64,000 nucleotides of DNA from an uncultured Pseudobutyrivibrio sp. (GCA_900546435.1 URCQ01000013.1:1-64000), one strand, 5' to 3'. Numbered from the stretch's first letter, positions 1 through 8,404 are shown. Numbers and translations: made by a program. Notes: a model not told the origin generated them from the letters alone.

Positions 1-275
1 CCACACAGTATAGAATAATATCAATTCAATTATCTATACGATTCGGTATTGAAAAACAATTGAATGAGCGGTATCAGAAATCTAACAGGCATTTGCCAGG
101 ATATTCATAGGGATCGAGCGAATGTAGACACTCCCCCAAGCGGACCGAGTCCCTCGAGCAGGAGCGGGCGGTATTACAGGAGGTTATCTCAGGTAATGAG
201 GCTGGTTGTGACATCAGCAGAACTGATATGAAGAAACGTCAAAACAAATTTATAAAGGAAAGGTGGTGAAAGGGC
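1..275. other. leading segment, remnant of mobile element
   Basis: No complete gene is visible here. A start-less open frame runs on the plus strand from about 111 to a stop at 267-269. Its predicted tail (ending NKFIKERW) could be the last part of a mobile-element protein, but I do not recognise the family. The position just ahead of an excisionase-like gene and an integrase fits the terminal end of an integrated element. The last bases carry the ribosome site (AAAGGTGG) of the next gene. Confidence 0.4.
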
Positions 276-461
276 ATGAACGAAAAGTTTTTAGAAGTAG
301 GAGATGTGATGCAGATTCTTGGAATTTCAAGATCAACAGCATACAAGCTTATGAGACAGATCAACAGTGAACTTGAAAAGAAGGGCTACATTGTAATCCG
401 TGGAAAAGTAAGCAGAAAATATTTTGAAGAACGCATTTATGGTATGAGTGATGCAGGATAA
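276..461 (+). CDS. excisionase-like small HTH protein
   Basis: This 61-residue protein has a predicted helix-turn-helix (GDVMQILGISRSTAYKLMRQ, about residues 8-27) followed by a basic wing-like segment. The architecture is that of the small excisionase/MerR-type DNA-binding proteins encoded just before the integrase in Tn916-like elements. The ATG is preceded by AAAGGTGG about seven bases upstream. The next gene, 85 bases on, is a truncated integrase, which supports a role in element excision. Because the integrase is broken, this gene is probably an orphan. Excisionase function is inferred from fold and context. Confidence 0.65.
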   Translation: MNEKFLEVGDVMQILGISRSTAYKLMRQINSELEKKGYIVIRGKVSRKYFEERIYGMSDAG

Positions 462-545
462 GCAACAGATAAGAAGAATGAGACAGAGGCAGGTGCAAAA
501 GTTATATGGGCTTAGGCATCTGCTTCTGCATATGGAAAGAAGGAG

Positions 546-950
546 ATGATGAATATGCCAGCTTATAAAGACAGTAAGACAGGCACCTGGTTCGTCAAAT
601 TCTATTGTAAGGACTGGACCGGGGAAAATAAACAGATAAAGAAGAGAGGATTTGCAACAAAAAGAGAAGCGTTGGATTATGAGCGTAATTACAAAATACG
701 GCAGGAGAATAATCTGGATATGACATTTGGAGAGTTCTGGAAGCTGTATACAGAGGATGTGAAAAATTATGTCAAACTCAACACATGGCTTACCAAAGAA
801 CACATTGTGGATACAAAGATACTTCCATATTTTAAGAATCTTAAGATGAGTGAGATTACACCGGGAGATGTACGCAAGTGGCAGAATGAGATGGTTGCAT
901 TCCATAATGAGAAGAGCAGTGCATTTGTCTGGTCTTACAAAGCAGGATTC
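546..950 (+). pseudogene. tyrosine integrase, N-terminal fragment
   Basis: The reading frame starts at 546 and encodes an AP2-like arm-binding domain (about residues 5-45, GTWFVKFYCKDWTG) and a SAM-like core-binding domain (about 58-125, MTFGEFWKLYTEDV to ITPGDVRKWQ). These are the two N-terminal domains of Tn916/phage-type integrases, normally about 380-400 residues. The catalytic domain with its R-H-R-Y residues is absent. Near 930-950 the similarity stops and the sequence changes frame and family into a Mob/Pre relaxase. The frame itself runs on to a stop at 999-1001. This looks like a deletion fusing two mobile-element genes, so the product should be inactive. Confidence 0.8.
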
Positions 951-1853
951 TCCACATGGATGAAGCTGCACCACATATGCACCTTGATCATATTCCTGTA
1001 GCGCATGGATATAAATCAAAACTACATACAAGAAACAGTCTTACTAAGGTTTTGCAGAAAATGGGAATTGCTCCGGCTGTTTCTAAGACAGATAATGAAA
1101 CAACGCATTGGCAGGAAAGGGAGCGTGAATATATAAAGGGACTGTGTTTGGAACGGAGATTGAAGTGGAAATCCTTGGCGTAAAACGTGATAATTATACA
1201 ATTCCTGAGTATAAGGCAGCCATGCATGCGACAGAAGAATTGACGGCAGAACTTGAAATCTTAAATGCCGAGAAACAGGAAGCGGAGAGCGTAATTGCAT
1301 CAGTGGGTGCTGAAATTGCAGACGCAAGGGAAGAAGTTGAAGAAAGCAAAAAGCACCTTGATGAAATAAATAAGCAGATTGCAGACAAGGAAAAACACTA
1401 TACGGTATATGAAAAGAAAATTGATAAAGTATTGGCTGCGGGAAAGCTTGTTGCAAAAGAGCTTACAGTGATTCGTAAGAATGCAAAACCACTCCCAACT
1501 ATCCTTGGAAGCGAACCATCAGTTAAAATATCCGAGAAAGATTTTAACTGCGTTATGGATATGGCGTAGACATCCGGGACTCTCGAAAAACTGAATGAGA
1601 TCTATGATCGTGAGATGGAACACATGCAAGCAAAAATGATAAGCTAACGGGTCTGGTGAAGACATTGAAGAATAAAATACTGCAATATGATAAGTTCTTT
1701 GATGTGAAAGGACTCGTAGAAGAGTTCAGGGAATTTGCAAGACCGAAGCTTATAAAGGAGAGAATGCAGGATAAGCAGAAGAGTGTTGAAAACCAGAAAC
1801 AGAACCGGGTAGTAAGTTCTATGCCGGGGAGGAAAAAGGATATTGCGATATAA
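945..1853 (+). pseudogene. Mob/Pre plasmid-recombination relaxase, broken
   Basis: From about 950 the frame reads HMDEAAPHMHLDHIPV, the histidine-rich metal-binding motif III of MobV/Pre relaxases, followed by the typical NSLTKVLQKMG and WQEREREYIKG segments. The frame then shifts near 1150 into IEVEILGVKRDNYTIPEYK, continues through a long coiled coil (about 1220-1440), meets a stop at 1567-1569, and resumes in two more pieces to 1853 (FFDVKGLVEEFREFARPK). The N-terminal half, with the nicking residue, is missing because of the junction with the integrase fragment. At least one frameshift and one in-frame stop make it a clear pseudogene. Confidence 0.8.
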
Positions 1854-1914
1854 GAACAAAAACGAAAGTATGTTCGATTATTTTGCTTGATTTTTTCTGA
1901 CTTTAGCAGTAGAA

Positions 1915-1944
1915 TGGGAAAAAACAGGTATAAAATTATTCCCA
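1915..1944. promoter_or_regulatory. inverted repeat upstream of RM operon
   Basis: The arms TGGGAA and TTCCCA are separated by 18 bases that include an AT-rich TATAAAAT stretch able to act as a -10 box. The repeat lies 13 bases ahead of the methyltransferase start. Because the methyltransferase carries a ribbon-helix-helix head, this dyad is a candidate autoregulatory operator. That role is inferred only. Confidence 0.35.
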
Positions 1945-1956
1945 GGAGCGATTGGT

Positions 1957-3105
1957 ATGAAACAGGTACATATTAGAGTAGAAGATGAGTTATATGAGAA
2001 GCTGAATGCATATTCCCTACAGAGTGAACAGAGTATGCAGGACTGTGTCAGGGAAGCAGTAGCCTATTATGTAACAGATATAAAAAGAAAAAAGAAAGAT
2101 ACTTCAAATAAACAGTTTTCTTTTATTGATTTATTTGCAGGAATCGGAGGAATGAGAATTGCATTCGATAGAGTTGGAGGACACTGTGTTTATTCAAATG
2201 AATGGAATAAATACAGTCAACAGACATATTTTGCGAACTTTGGTGAGCAGCCTGATGGTGACATTACACAGGTAAATGAGAAGGATATACCAGATCATGA
2301 TATACTGGTTGCGGGATTTCCCTGCCAGCCGTTTTCGATTGCCGGGGTTTCCAAAAAAAACAGTTTGGGGCGGGAAACAGGATTTGCGGATAAAACACAG
2401 GGAACTTTGTTTTTTGACGTTTGCCGTATTTTGAAAGAAAAGCGTCCGAAAGCATTTATGTTGGAAAATGTTAAAAATCTTTGCAGCCATGATAAAGGGA
2501 AAACCTTTCAGGTTATAAAAGAATCGCTGGATGAACTGAATTATGAAGTATTTTATGATATTCTTGATGGTCAGAATTATGTCCCACAGCATAGGGAAAG
2601 AATCATTATTGTTGGATTTGACAGAGAAAGGTATGGGAAAGATATTGATTTCAAATTTAATTTGACACCAAGAAATCCCAAGCCGGTTATGCGTGACATT
2701 TTGGAAAAGGAAGTTGAAGCGAAATATACTTTGTCAGATAAGTTATGGGTATATCTGCAAAACTATGCTGCAAAACACAAAGCGGCTGGTAACGGTTTTG
2801 GTTATGGAATAGCATCATTAGATGGAGTATCGAGAACGATAAGTGCCAGGTATTATAAGGATGGTTCTGAGATACTGATTGCACAGGAAGGGAAAAATCC
2901 AAGGAGGCTTACACCGAGAGAGTGTGCGAGATTACAGGGATTTCCTGACAGTTTCAAGATCCCAGTATCAGATACACAGGCATATAGACAGTTTGGCAAC
3001 TCAGTTGTTGTACCTTTGATGGAAAATGTTGCAAAGCTGATAGTTGAGAAACTTGAATATATGGATACAATAAAAGAAGATGAAACGCGAAGGATGGTGA
3101 TTTAA
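1957..3105 (+). CDS. C5-cytosine DNA methyltransferase with RHH head
   Basis: The 382-residue protein has two parts. Residues 1-45 resemble a ribbon-helix-helix DNA-binding domain (MKQVHIRVEDELYEKLNAYS). Residues 54-375 are a full Dcm-type methyltransferase: motif I DLFAGIGG (58-65), motif IV FPCQPFS with catalytic Cys123, motif VI MLENVKNL, motif VIII QHRERIIIVGF, and motifs IX/X RECARLQGFPDSF and QFGNSVVVPL. It should transfer a methyl group from SAM to cytosine C5 and protect the host from the endonuclease that follows. The stop overlaps the endonuclease start as TAATG, so translation is probably coupled. An EcoRII-like partner and Vsr suggest CCWGG specificity (inferred). The extra head probably binds the operon's own promoter. 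Confidence 0.92.
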   Translation: MKQVHIRVEDELYEKLNAYSLQSEQSMQDCVREAVAYYVTDIKRKKKDTSNKQFSFIDLFAGIGGMRIAFDRVGGHCVYSNEWNKYSQQTYFANFGEQPDGDITQVNEKDIPDHDILVAGFPCQPFSIAGVSKKNSLGRETGFADKTQGTLFFDVCRILKEKRPKAFMLENVKNLCSHDKGKTFQVIKESLDELNYEVFYDILDGQNYVPQHRERIIIVGFDRERYGKDIDFKFNLTPRNPKPVMRDILEKEVEAKYTLSDKLWVYLQNYAAKHKAAGNGFGYGIASLDGVSRTISARYYKDGSEILIAQEGKNPRRLTPRECARLQGFPDSFKIPVSDTQAYRQFGNSVVVPLMENVAKLIVEKLEYMDTIKEDETRRMVI

Positions 3106-4283
3106 TGTCAACAGAGTATTCTAATCGTGCCATTCAGGCGGTATTAAATGGTGAGATAGGATTTTGTAAATTCCTTTCAGCAAATGATACTGGTAAAACA
3201 GGAGGACATCAGGCTGGTATTTACATTCCAAAATCATCTGTAAAAATTTTATTTTCGGAACCGGGGCAAAAAGGTGAAAATAAGGATAAATGGGTAAAGG
3301 TAAAGTGGCAGGATGATTTTGTAACAGATACCCGTTTTATTTACTATGGAAAAGGGACAAGAAACGAGTATCGCATTACAAATTTTGGAAGAGATTTTCC
3401 GTTTTTATCGATAGAATATACAGGAGCATTGTTTGTATTTGTTAAAACAGATGAAGAAAATTATCTGGGATATATGTTAAATTCTGATGATGATATAGAA
3501 GTGTTTTTAAGCGCATTTGGTCTCAGTCCAACAGAGACAAACTGTTTAATTGATATAGGTGGAATTCAGCCGGAAGCACATGAACAGATTGCAATTCAGG
3601 AGTTTATCAGCAATCTGGATGTTGATTTCCCTGCTTCCGAGATTATGTCGGCAGCTGCAAGAAATATCCAGAATAGAGTATATGATCATACTGAATACAT
3701 ACAAACAAATCCTGACAGAAAGATTATTGACTGGACAAACATGGAATATACATTGTTTCGTGCACTTGAGTATGATAGATATGGAGATATTATTACCAAG
3801 GGATTTACTTCTGTAGATGAATTTGTAAATGTGGCTAATATGGTATTGAACAGGAGAAAGAGCAGGGCAGGAAAAAGCCTGGAACATCATCTCGCCGCGA
3901 TATTTGATGGGAATGAACTGGAGTATTCAGCTCAGGCTGTAACAGAGGGAAATAAAAAGCCGGATTTCATCTTCCCATCTAAGGAAGCCTATCATAACAG
4001 TAGATTTTCCGTAGACAGTTTGATTTCACTGGCTGCAAAGACAACTTGTAAAGATCGGTGGAGGCAGGTGATCAATGAGGCTGACAGATTAAAAGGCAGA
4101 CCAAAGTATTTATGTACTCTTCAGCAGGGCATATCTGGTGCACAGATGGATGAAATGCAGGCAGAAAATGTAATACTTGTTGTTCCACAGCCATACATCA
4201 AAACATATCCTTCTGACAGACAGGACAGAATATGGACATTATCAAGGTTTGTACAGTATGTGAAGGCAATAGAAGGAAAATAA
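3105..4283 (+). CDS. EcoRII-like type II restriction endonuclease
   Basis: The 392-residue product is close to the length of EcoRII (about 400). The N-terminal part (ANDTGKTGGHQAGIYIP, about residues 24-40) resembles the EcoRII effector DNA-binding domain. The C-terminal part from about residue 250 (KSLEHHLAAIFDG, KPDFIFPS, LAAKTTCKDRWRQ) matches the EcoRII-C nuclease core with PD-(D/E)xK-type acidic and lysine residues. EcoRII is a type IIE enzyme that cuts CCWGG after binding two sites. By similarity and by its Dcm-type and Vsr neighbours, this enzyme probably recognises CCWGG or a near relative. It starts inside the methyltransferase stop codon. Confidence 0.88.
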   Translation: MSTEYSNRAIQAVLNGEIGFCKFLSANDTGKTGGHQAGIYIPKSSVKILFSEPGQKGENKDKWVKVKWQDDFVTDTRFIYYGKGTRNEYRITNFGRDFPFLSIEYTGALFVFVKTDEENYLGYMLNSDDDIEVFLSAFGLSPTETNCLIDIGGIQPEAHEQIAIQEFISNLDVDFPASEIMSAAARNIQNRVYDHTEYIQTNPDRKIIDWTNMEYTLFRALEYDRYGDIITKGFTSVDEFVNVANMVLNRRKSRAGKSLEHHLAAIFDGNELEYSAQAVTEGNKKPDFIFPSKEAYHNSRFSVDSLISLAAKTTCKDRWRQVINEADRLKGRPKYLCTLQQGISGAQMDEMQAENVILVVPQPYIKTYPSDRQDRIWTLSRFVQYVKAIEGK

Positions 4284-4284
4284 A

Positions 4285-4734
4285 ATGGATATAGTAACAC
4301 CGGAACAGCGAAGTAAAAATATGGCTGCTATTCGATCAAAAGATACGAAACCGGAAGTATATTTTCGTAAGTTGCTGTTTGCAAAAGGATACAGATACAG
4401 TCTAAATTCAAAAAAGATTCCAGGTCATCCTGATATTTATTTAAGGAAATATAATACAGCCGTGTTTATTCATGGCTGTTTCTGGCACAGACACAAAGAC
4501 TGTAAGTTTGCATATATGCCAAAGTCTAAAGTTGAGTTTTGGCAAAACAAATTTGATGCAAACCAGAAAAGAGATTTTGTTGTAAGAAAAGAATTACAGG
4601 AAAAGAAGATAAAATGTCTTGTAGTATGGGAATGTTCAATCAAAAAGATGCAAAAGAGTGAAGAAATTCAAATTGATATTCTTAACAAAGTATCAGATTT
4701 TCTTGCATCAGAAGACTGTTTTATGGAACTGTAA
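4285..4734 (+). CDS. vsr: very short patch repair endonuclease Vsr
   Basis: This 149-residue protein carries the Vsr hallmarks: TPEQRSKNMAAIRSKDTKPE at the N-terminus, the catalytic region KIPGHPDIYL, and the zinc-site segment FIHGCFWHRHKDC. Vsr nicks 5' of the T in T:G mismatches formed when 5-methylcytosine deaminates, limiting the mutational cost of the neighbouring methyltransferase. It starts one base after the endonuclease stop, so the three genes form one operon. The length matches the family (about 135-155). Confidence is high for the function. The exact sequence context is inferred from the partner enzymes. Confidence 0.93.
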   Translation: MDIVTPEQRSKNMAAIRSKDTKPEVYFRKLLFAKGYRYSLNSKKIPGHPDIYLRKYNTAVFIHGCFWHRHKDCKFAYMPKSKVEFWQNKFDANQKRDFVVRKELQEKKIKCLVVWECSIKKMQKSEEIQIDILNKVSDFLASEDCFMEL

Positions 4735-5462
4735 TTATTGATTTGCTGTGGAATAAAAAGTTACAATTATGTTCAGGGGATACTGAAAAAGTAAGAAACA
4801 GATATTATGAAGGGGCTGCTTTTAAAACTCATTTTCTATTTGTGAGAATTGAAGATAAATTAAGAGCAAATCGATGTAATATGACACGAATAAAAGTGAT
4901 TTCTTAGATACAGAAACATAATCAAAATGATAAAACAACAGAAATACGACAAAAGAAAAATTTGATTAAATAACTAATAAAAGAATACCAAATGCGTAAA
5001 AAAACATAAAAATAACATTTGCCGATGGTGAAAGGAAACGGTAATGCATTATAATTTGTAGAGCAATTTGATGATAATTGAGTAATTATGTTTTATGTGA
5101 GAATGTAGAGTTGAAACATTTGAAAATCAATGATTTAGTATAATAAAACAAAAATTTATAGTCAGGATTTTTCAAATATAGTTTATATTTTATGGAACTA
5201 TAACAGACTTTCAATAATCAGTAGCAATATCTGGTTTAAATCAATAAGCGTATCAACTAAAATAATTAATGTACGATACATTAGTTAATATCAAAATACA
5301 TTAGAATATTTTCTGTGTTTTTGCTTTGCACTGAAAAAAAAGCGAATATTATATTAAATACGTTTTGGAATTTTATTCATTTTGATGCCGAGCTTGGCTT
5401 TACTGTGATTTCATGATAATATTTTTGCAGAAACGTGAAATAGAAGCGAGAGGCGTGATATT
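4735..5462. other. 728-bp AT-rich non-coding gap
   Basis: I see no convincing gene in this stretch, which is markedly more AT-rich than the core genes later in the window. It holds a short perfect dyad (5267-5283) and two ACATTAG copies about 20 bases apart (around 5278 and 5298). The last 15 bases carry the ribosome site of the next gene. It is most likely decayed mobile DNA. Confidence 0.6.
5267..5283. repeat. short perfect dyad TAATGT-N5-ACATTA
   Basis: A 6-5-6 perfect inverted repeat lies in an otherwise featureless AT-rich gap about 180 bases ahead of the next gene. It has operator-like size and symmetry, but no adjacent regulator gene suggests a ligand. Chance occurrence in AT-rich DNA is possible. 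Confidence 0.3.
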
Positions 5463-5852
5463 ATGAAGTTCAATTTCGATTGGGGATACATCGCTGCAGG
5501 TGCTCCATATGTAACGATTAGTACAACGAGTTTGGGATTCAATTTACCAGCAGTGAATCTTTTGGGGCAACCAGAGAGAGTTATGGTTGGATTTGATGAA
5601 GCAAATATGACAATTGGAATTAAAGCCTATGATGGAAATTCTAATATAAAATCTTATTTATTCAGTAGTAGAATAAAAAATGGCTGGGTAAGAATAGGAT
5701 GTAAAGATTTTTCGAGATATCTTTCAGAAATATCACAGATATCGTTTTCACCAGCTAAAAGGTATATTGCTCAATTTGATTCTGCAGAAAAAGTTCTGTA
5801 TGTTACAGTAAATAAAGAGTCATTAGAGAGTGAAGGAAGGGATGGCGAATGA
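5463..5852 (+). CDS. hypothetical protein of accessory island
   Basis: The 129-residue protein is soluble, with alternating hydrophobic strands (PYVTISTTSLGFN, NGWVRIGCKDFSRYL, KRYIAQFDSAEKVLYVTV), suggesting a small beta-rich fold. There is no signal peptide or membrane segment. I have an impression of similar short proteins in accessory regions of other Firmicutes but know no function. It is preceded by GAGAGGCGTG as ribosome site and followed by a hairpin at 5872-5902, so it appears to be a single-gene transcript. Its placement between a restriction system and other orphans suggests island cargo. Confidence 0.65.
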   Translation: MKFNFDWGYIAAGAPYVTISTTSLGFNLPAVNLLGQPERVMVGFDEANMTIGIKAYDGNSNIKSYLFSSRIKNGWVRIGCKDFSRYLSEISQISFSPAKRYIAQFDSAEKVLYVTVNKESLESEGRDGE

Positions 5853-5871
5853 AATGAAAACAAAATAAAAA

Positions 5872-5902
5872 AGCACAACATAAATAAAAATTTATGCGTG
5901 CT
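5872..5902. terminator. hairpin terminator, either strand
   Basis: The stem AGCAC-AAC-ATAAAT pairs with ATTTAT-GC-GTGCT around an AAAA loop, with an A-rich run on the left and a short T run on the right. It follows the 129-residue orphan by about 20 bases. Confidence 0.55.
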
Positions 5903-6065
5903 CTTTATGAAACATACTATAATGTTTCCCTAAGCAAGATATATTATAGCATAGTTTCATGAAGAACGCAAGAATTACTTGACTTTTTATGATGAAGTTA
6001 AGAATCGATTGCGACAAGAGAAGACTAGCTATTATTCAGTATAATATGTATTGTCTATCCTTTCG

Positions 6066-6089
6066 CAGCCGGAAATGGCTGTTTTTTTA
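6066..6089 (+). terminator. Rho-independent terminator without an obvious gene
   Basis: The perfect 5-bp stem CAGCC/GGCTG with a six-base loop is followed by seven T residues. No coding gene ends nearby (the nearest stop is more than 200 bases upstream), so it may end a short untranslated transcript. Confidence 0.55.
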
Positions 6090-6175
6090 TTAATTAAATT
6101 CTGATAGTAAATAATCAAAGAGTAGAAAGACAGCTTGTTAGTTATAAAAATTATTAATGAAGGATAGGTGAAAAT

Positions 6176-7054
6176 ATGAAATATAATGAAGTGATATATC
6201 AATTTAACAGAAAAAATAAATTTGTTAGCACTAAAGATTATTCTGTACAAACTTTAGAGAATATGGCGAAGGAAGGACAATTTCTTTGCCCAGGAAAAAA
6301 TTGTAAAGCAAAACTCTGCTTAGTTCATAGTTCTAAAAATGGAGGAAGAACCTGCTTTTTAAAAGCTGTGGATGACAAGAAACATTCATCGGAATGTGAA
6401 TATAAAATTGATAATTATAAGGAAAGGCATATCACTGTACGTACAGATGGAATCTTTACTGAAAAACAAGTAAATGATGCTGTCAGAAGAATTTATGCTG
6501 ATTATATTAAACCGGTAGATGAAGGCGAGAAGAAAGACAAGAAAGTGAAAAGAACAAGTCAAAGTGCAAAGACTAATACAGATAAAGAACAGAAAACTAA
6601 CGTAACAGCAGCTGGTGGAAAAATTGTTTATGGAGATGAATCAGCTGAGGGAATTGCAGGAAGGATGAGACGAAGATATATTGTTACAAATAGTGATGTA
6701 GGAATTATGACAACAATATGTGGCAAAGCTAAGACGATTTATTTTGACCAACATAATGACATGATAGTTCAATTTAAAGATGAACGATTAAGTAATATTC
6801 AGGTAATTATAGGGTCAATTTATGAACACAATAATCCAACAGATTTTAAAAATTTGTATTTAATAAAGGATTATTTTGATAAAGAATCAAAAAATAAAGA
6901 AGTTATAGTAGCTGCTGGTGGTCTTGTCAACTTAAAAAATGGAAATTTAATCTTAGAGTTACAAGCGAATGGCTCTTTAAGAGTAGATAATCAGACGGTT
7001 ATGAAAATGGCAGTAATGAGAACAAAAAAGCATTTTGAAAGAGGAGTGAAATAG
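6176..7054 (+). CDS. hypothetical protein with CoiA-like cysteine motif
   Basis: This is a 292-residue soluble protein. Around residues 35-75 it has a Cys/His pattern (FLCPGKNCKAKLCLVHSS, then CFLKAVDDKKHSSECEYK) resembling the N-terminal zinc-ribbon-like region of CoiA/competence-type proteins. A charged, low-complexity lysine/threonine linker (about 115-150) separates it from a C-terminal part with mixed strands and helices. No nuclease motif was recognised. Just after its stop lies a 58-residue gene with a TTG start, probably cotranscribed. Function is unknown; a DNA-related or defence role is only a guess. Confidence 0.6.
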   Translation: MKYNEVIYQFNRKNKFVSTKDYSVQTLENMAKEGQFLCPGKNCKAKLCLVHSSKNGGRTCFLKAVDDKKHSSECEYKIDNYKERHITVRTDGIFTEKQVNDAVRRIYADYIKPVDEGEKKDKKVKRTSQSAKTNTDKEQKTNVTAAGGKIVYGDESAEGIAGRMRRRYIVTNSDVGIMTTICGKAKTIYFDQHNDMIVQFKDERLSNIQVIIGSIYEHNNPTDFKNLYLIKDYFDKESKNKEVIVAAGGLVNLKNGNLILELQANGSLRVDNQTVMKMAVMRTKKHFERGVK

Positions 7055-7056
7055 TT

Positions 7057-7233
7057 TTGGCAGTTAATAAACCTTATGGAGATAATTCTAGAGTAGGAGC
7101 GGTAAAAGGACGGTCGCAAGTCTATAATCCTAAAATAGATGCGTGGGTCAAGCGTGATTCAGTTACGGGAAAATTTATGGATGTGAAAACCTCAGATAAT
7201 ACGCCATTTAAGGGTGTACGTAAAGAAAGATGA
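7057..7233 (+). CDS. short conserved-looking protein, TTG start
   Basis: A 58-residue frame begins with TTG at 7057, two bases after the preceding stop, and ends at TGA 7231-7233. The product is very basic and glycine-rich (VNKPYGDNSRVGAVKGRSQV, then DSVTGKFMDVKTSDNTPFKG). I recall near-identical short proteins scattered in many bacterial accessory regions, without known function. GAGGAGTG just upstream serves as ribosome site. The TTG start is chosen because it is the first start after the previous stop and sits well behind that site. Coupling to the 292-residue gene is likely. Confidence 0.6.
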   Translation: MAVNKPYGDNSRVGAVKGRSQVYNPKIDAWVKRDSVTGKFMDVKTSDNTPFKGVRKER

Positions 7234-7264
7234 AGGGACGATCGTGTGCGAGACCGTTGAAGAT

Positions 7265-7372
7265 ATGATAAAAGATATAAGCGTAAGGACATATGTTGAG
7301 GCTTGTAGAGATTTTGGAATGGTTGACAAGAATGAGATTATAAAAAACTGCTTGAAAAATTCACTTTTTTGA
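7265..7372 (+). CDS. possible 35-residue fragment
   Basis: A short frame from ATG 7265 to TGA 7370-7372 encodes a helical peptide (TYVEACRDFGMVDKNEIIKN). It may be a fragment of a larger gene or a real small protein. It has no clear ribosome site. I do not recognise it and keep confidence low. Confidence 0.25.
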   Translation: MIKDISVRTYVEACRDFGMVDKNEIIKNCLKNSLF

Positions 7373-7400
7373 CAGAAACTCAGGCAAAGAAGTATGTTTC

Positions 7401-7865
7401 ATAACACGATACAGATAAAGGATTCAAAGGAGTTAATACGATGTCGACTATTAAACCCATTTCTGCTCTAAGAAATTATACAGAAGTATTAAAGGAAGTA
7501 GATACAACGGGACGAGTCTATCTCACAAGAAATGGTCATTGTGAGTATGGGATACTTACTATGGAAGAGATTGATGAGCTTAATCGTAACAAAGTGGCAT
7601 ATACTTTGATCTCAAAGTTACTAAAAGCAGATGAAAGGGCTGATAAAGAAGGTTGGATTGATGAGGATATGCTTGAAGTGACAGTTTCACAATATAAACC
7701 AGAGGTTTGTGAAGCCATGGAAGAAGCGAATATAATCAGCAAGAATCCTAATACTAAGAGATATAGTAATTTTTCAGATGCTATGGAGGGCATTGATTCA
7801 TGTATATGAAATGAAACAGGAACATATACAGACTTGTTTAACATATGATAACACAATACAGATAA
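7401..7865. repeat. 18-bp direct repeat flanking the Phd-like gene
   Basis: ATAACACGATACAGATAA at 7401-7418 recurs at 7848-7865 with a single mismatch (A for G). The copies are 447 bases apart and bracket the 7441-7809 gene exactly. This is the layout expected of a small inserted or recombined cassette. Confidence 0.6.
7441..7809 (+). CDS. Phd/YefM-like antitoxin, orphan
   Basis: The 122-residue protein begins with a Phd/YefM-type segment (PISALRNYTEVLKEVDTTGR, then VYLTRNGHCEYGILTMEE), the DNA-binding fold of many type II antitoxins. The C-terminal tail (IISKNPNTKRYSNFSDAMEG) resembles toxin-binding tails of RelB/DinJ-like antitoxins. No toxin gene follows: the next 900 bases hold no convincing frame. 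It is therefore an orphan antitoxin or the survivor of a decayed pair. AAAGGAG lies about nine bases ahead of the ATG. Toxin neutralisation is inferred from the family only. Confidence 0.65.
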   Translation: MSTIKPISALRNYTEVLKEVDTTGRVYLTRNGHCEYGILTMEEIDELNRNKVAYTLISKLLKADERADKEGWIDEDMLEVTVSQYKPEVCEAMEEANIISKNPNTKRYSNFSDAMEGIDSCI

Positions 7866-8404
7866 CAATTTGATAACATTAGCTCATACAATACATGTGA
7901 CTGGTGCAGATGAAACTAAATGGAGTCAAATTGTAATAGAACACCCTAATAAAAATGTTTAAGACGAGGATTAAGTTAGGGAGTTTGAATAGAAGCCTAT
8001 CAGTTTAGGTGTATTTGTCGATGGGGCGGAACAATGGTGAAAAAAAGTTGGATTGGAGCCACCTGCTCTTACCAACGAAGAAAATATTTTTTGACGAAAA
8101 GTAATTTGGTATATCTTAAGCTTAGAGAAGTAAAGTGTGAAATTGAAAATTGTATCTCTGTCATTTGGGTTAAAAATGGCGGAGATATGTAGGGCGTGAT
8201 AAAGATAAACAACATCATTCGGGTCATCAAATGTAACGGAGAAATTACATTCCTTGCAACGGATAATAAGAACGGAGTTCTCGCCAACATTGACAATGAT
8301 GGAGTCTGTGTCAGGCTCATACATTGTGAGTAATAAAGTAGATCATATCATGCCGGTGAAGAATGCTCTGGTGACAGATACTGCAACTAATCTGTTACTA
8401 AAAG

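Larger units (their letters stand above)
5853..6175. other. structured 323-bp gap
   Basis: There is no gene here. Besides the terminators at 5872-5902 and 6066-6089, a perfect 7-bp hairpin (GAAACAT/ATGTTTC) spans 5909-5928, and an imperfect inverted repeat pairs about 5907-5921 with about 5946-5961. A TATAAT hexamer lies near 6041. The dense secondary structure may reflect a small RNA or simply stacked terminators. Confidence 0.4.

Noticed and set aside
333..1031. Long minus-strand frame of 232 codons
   Set aside because: It lies antisense to the excisionase and integrase remnants, has a cysteine/leucine-rich composition typical of shadow frames, and has no ribosome site.
7971..8324. Minus-strand frame of 117 codons in the island gap
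   Set aside because: Its first half looks protein-like, but there is no ribosome site, no recognisable family, and an open plus-strand frame overlaps it. Not supported as a gene.
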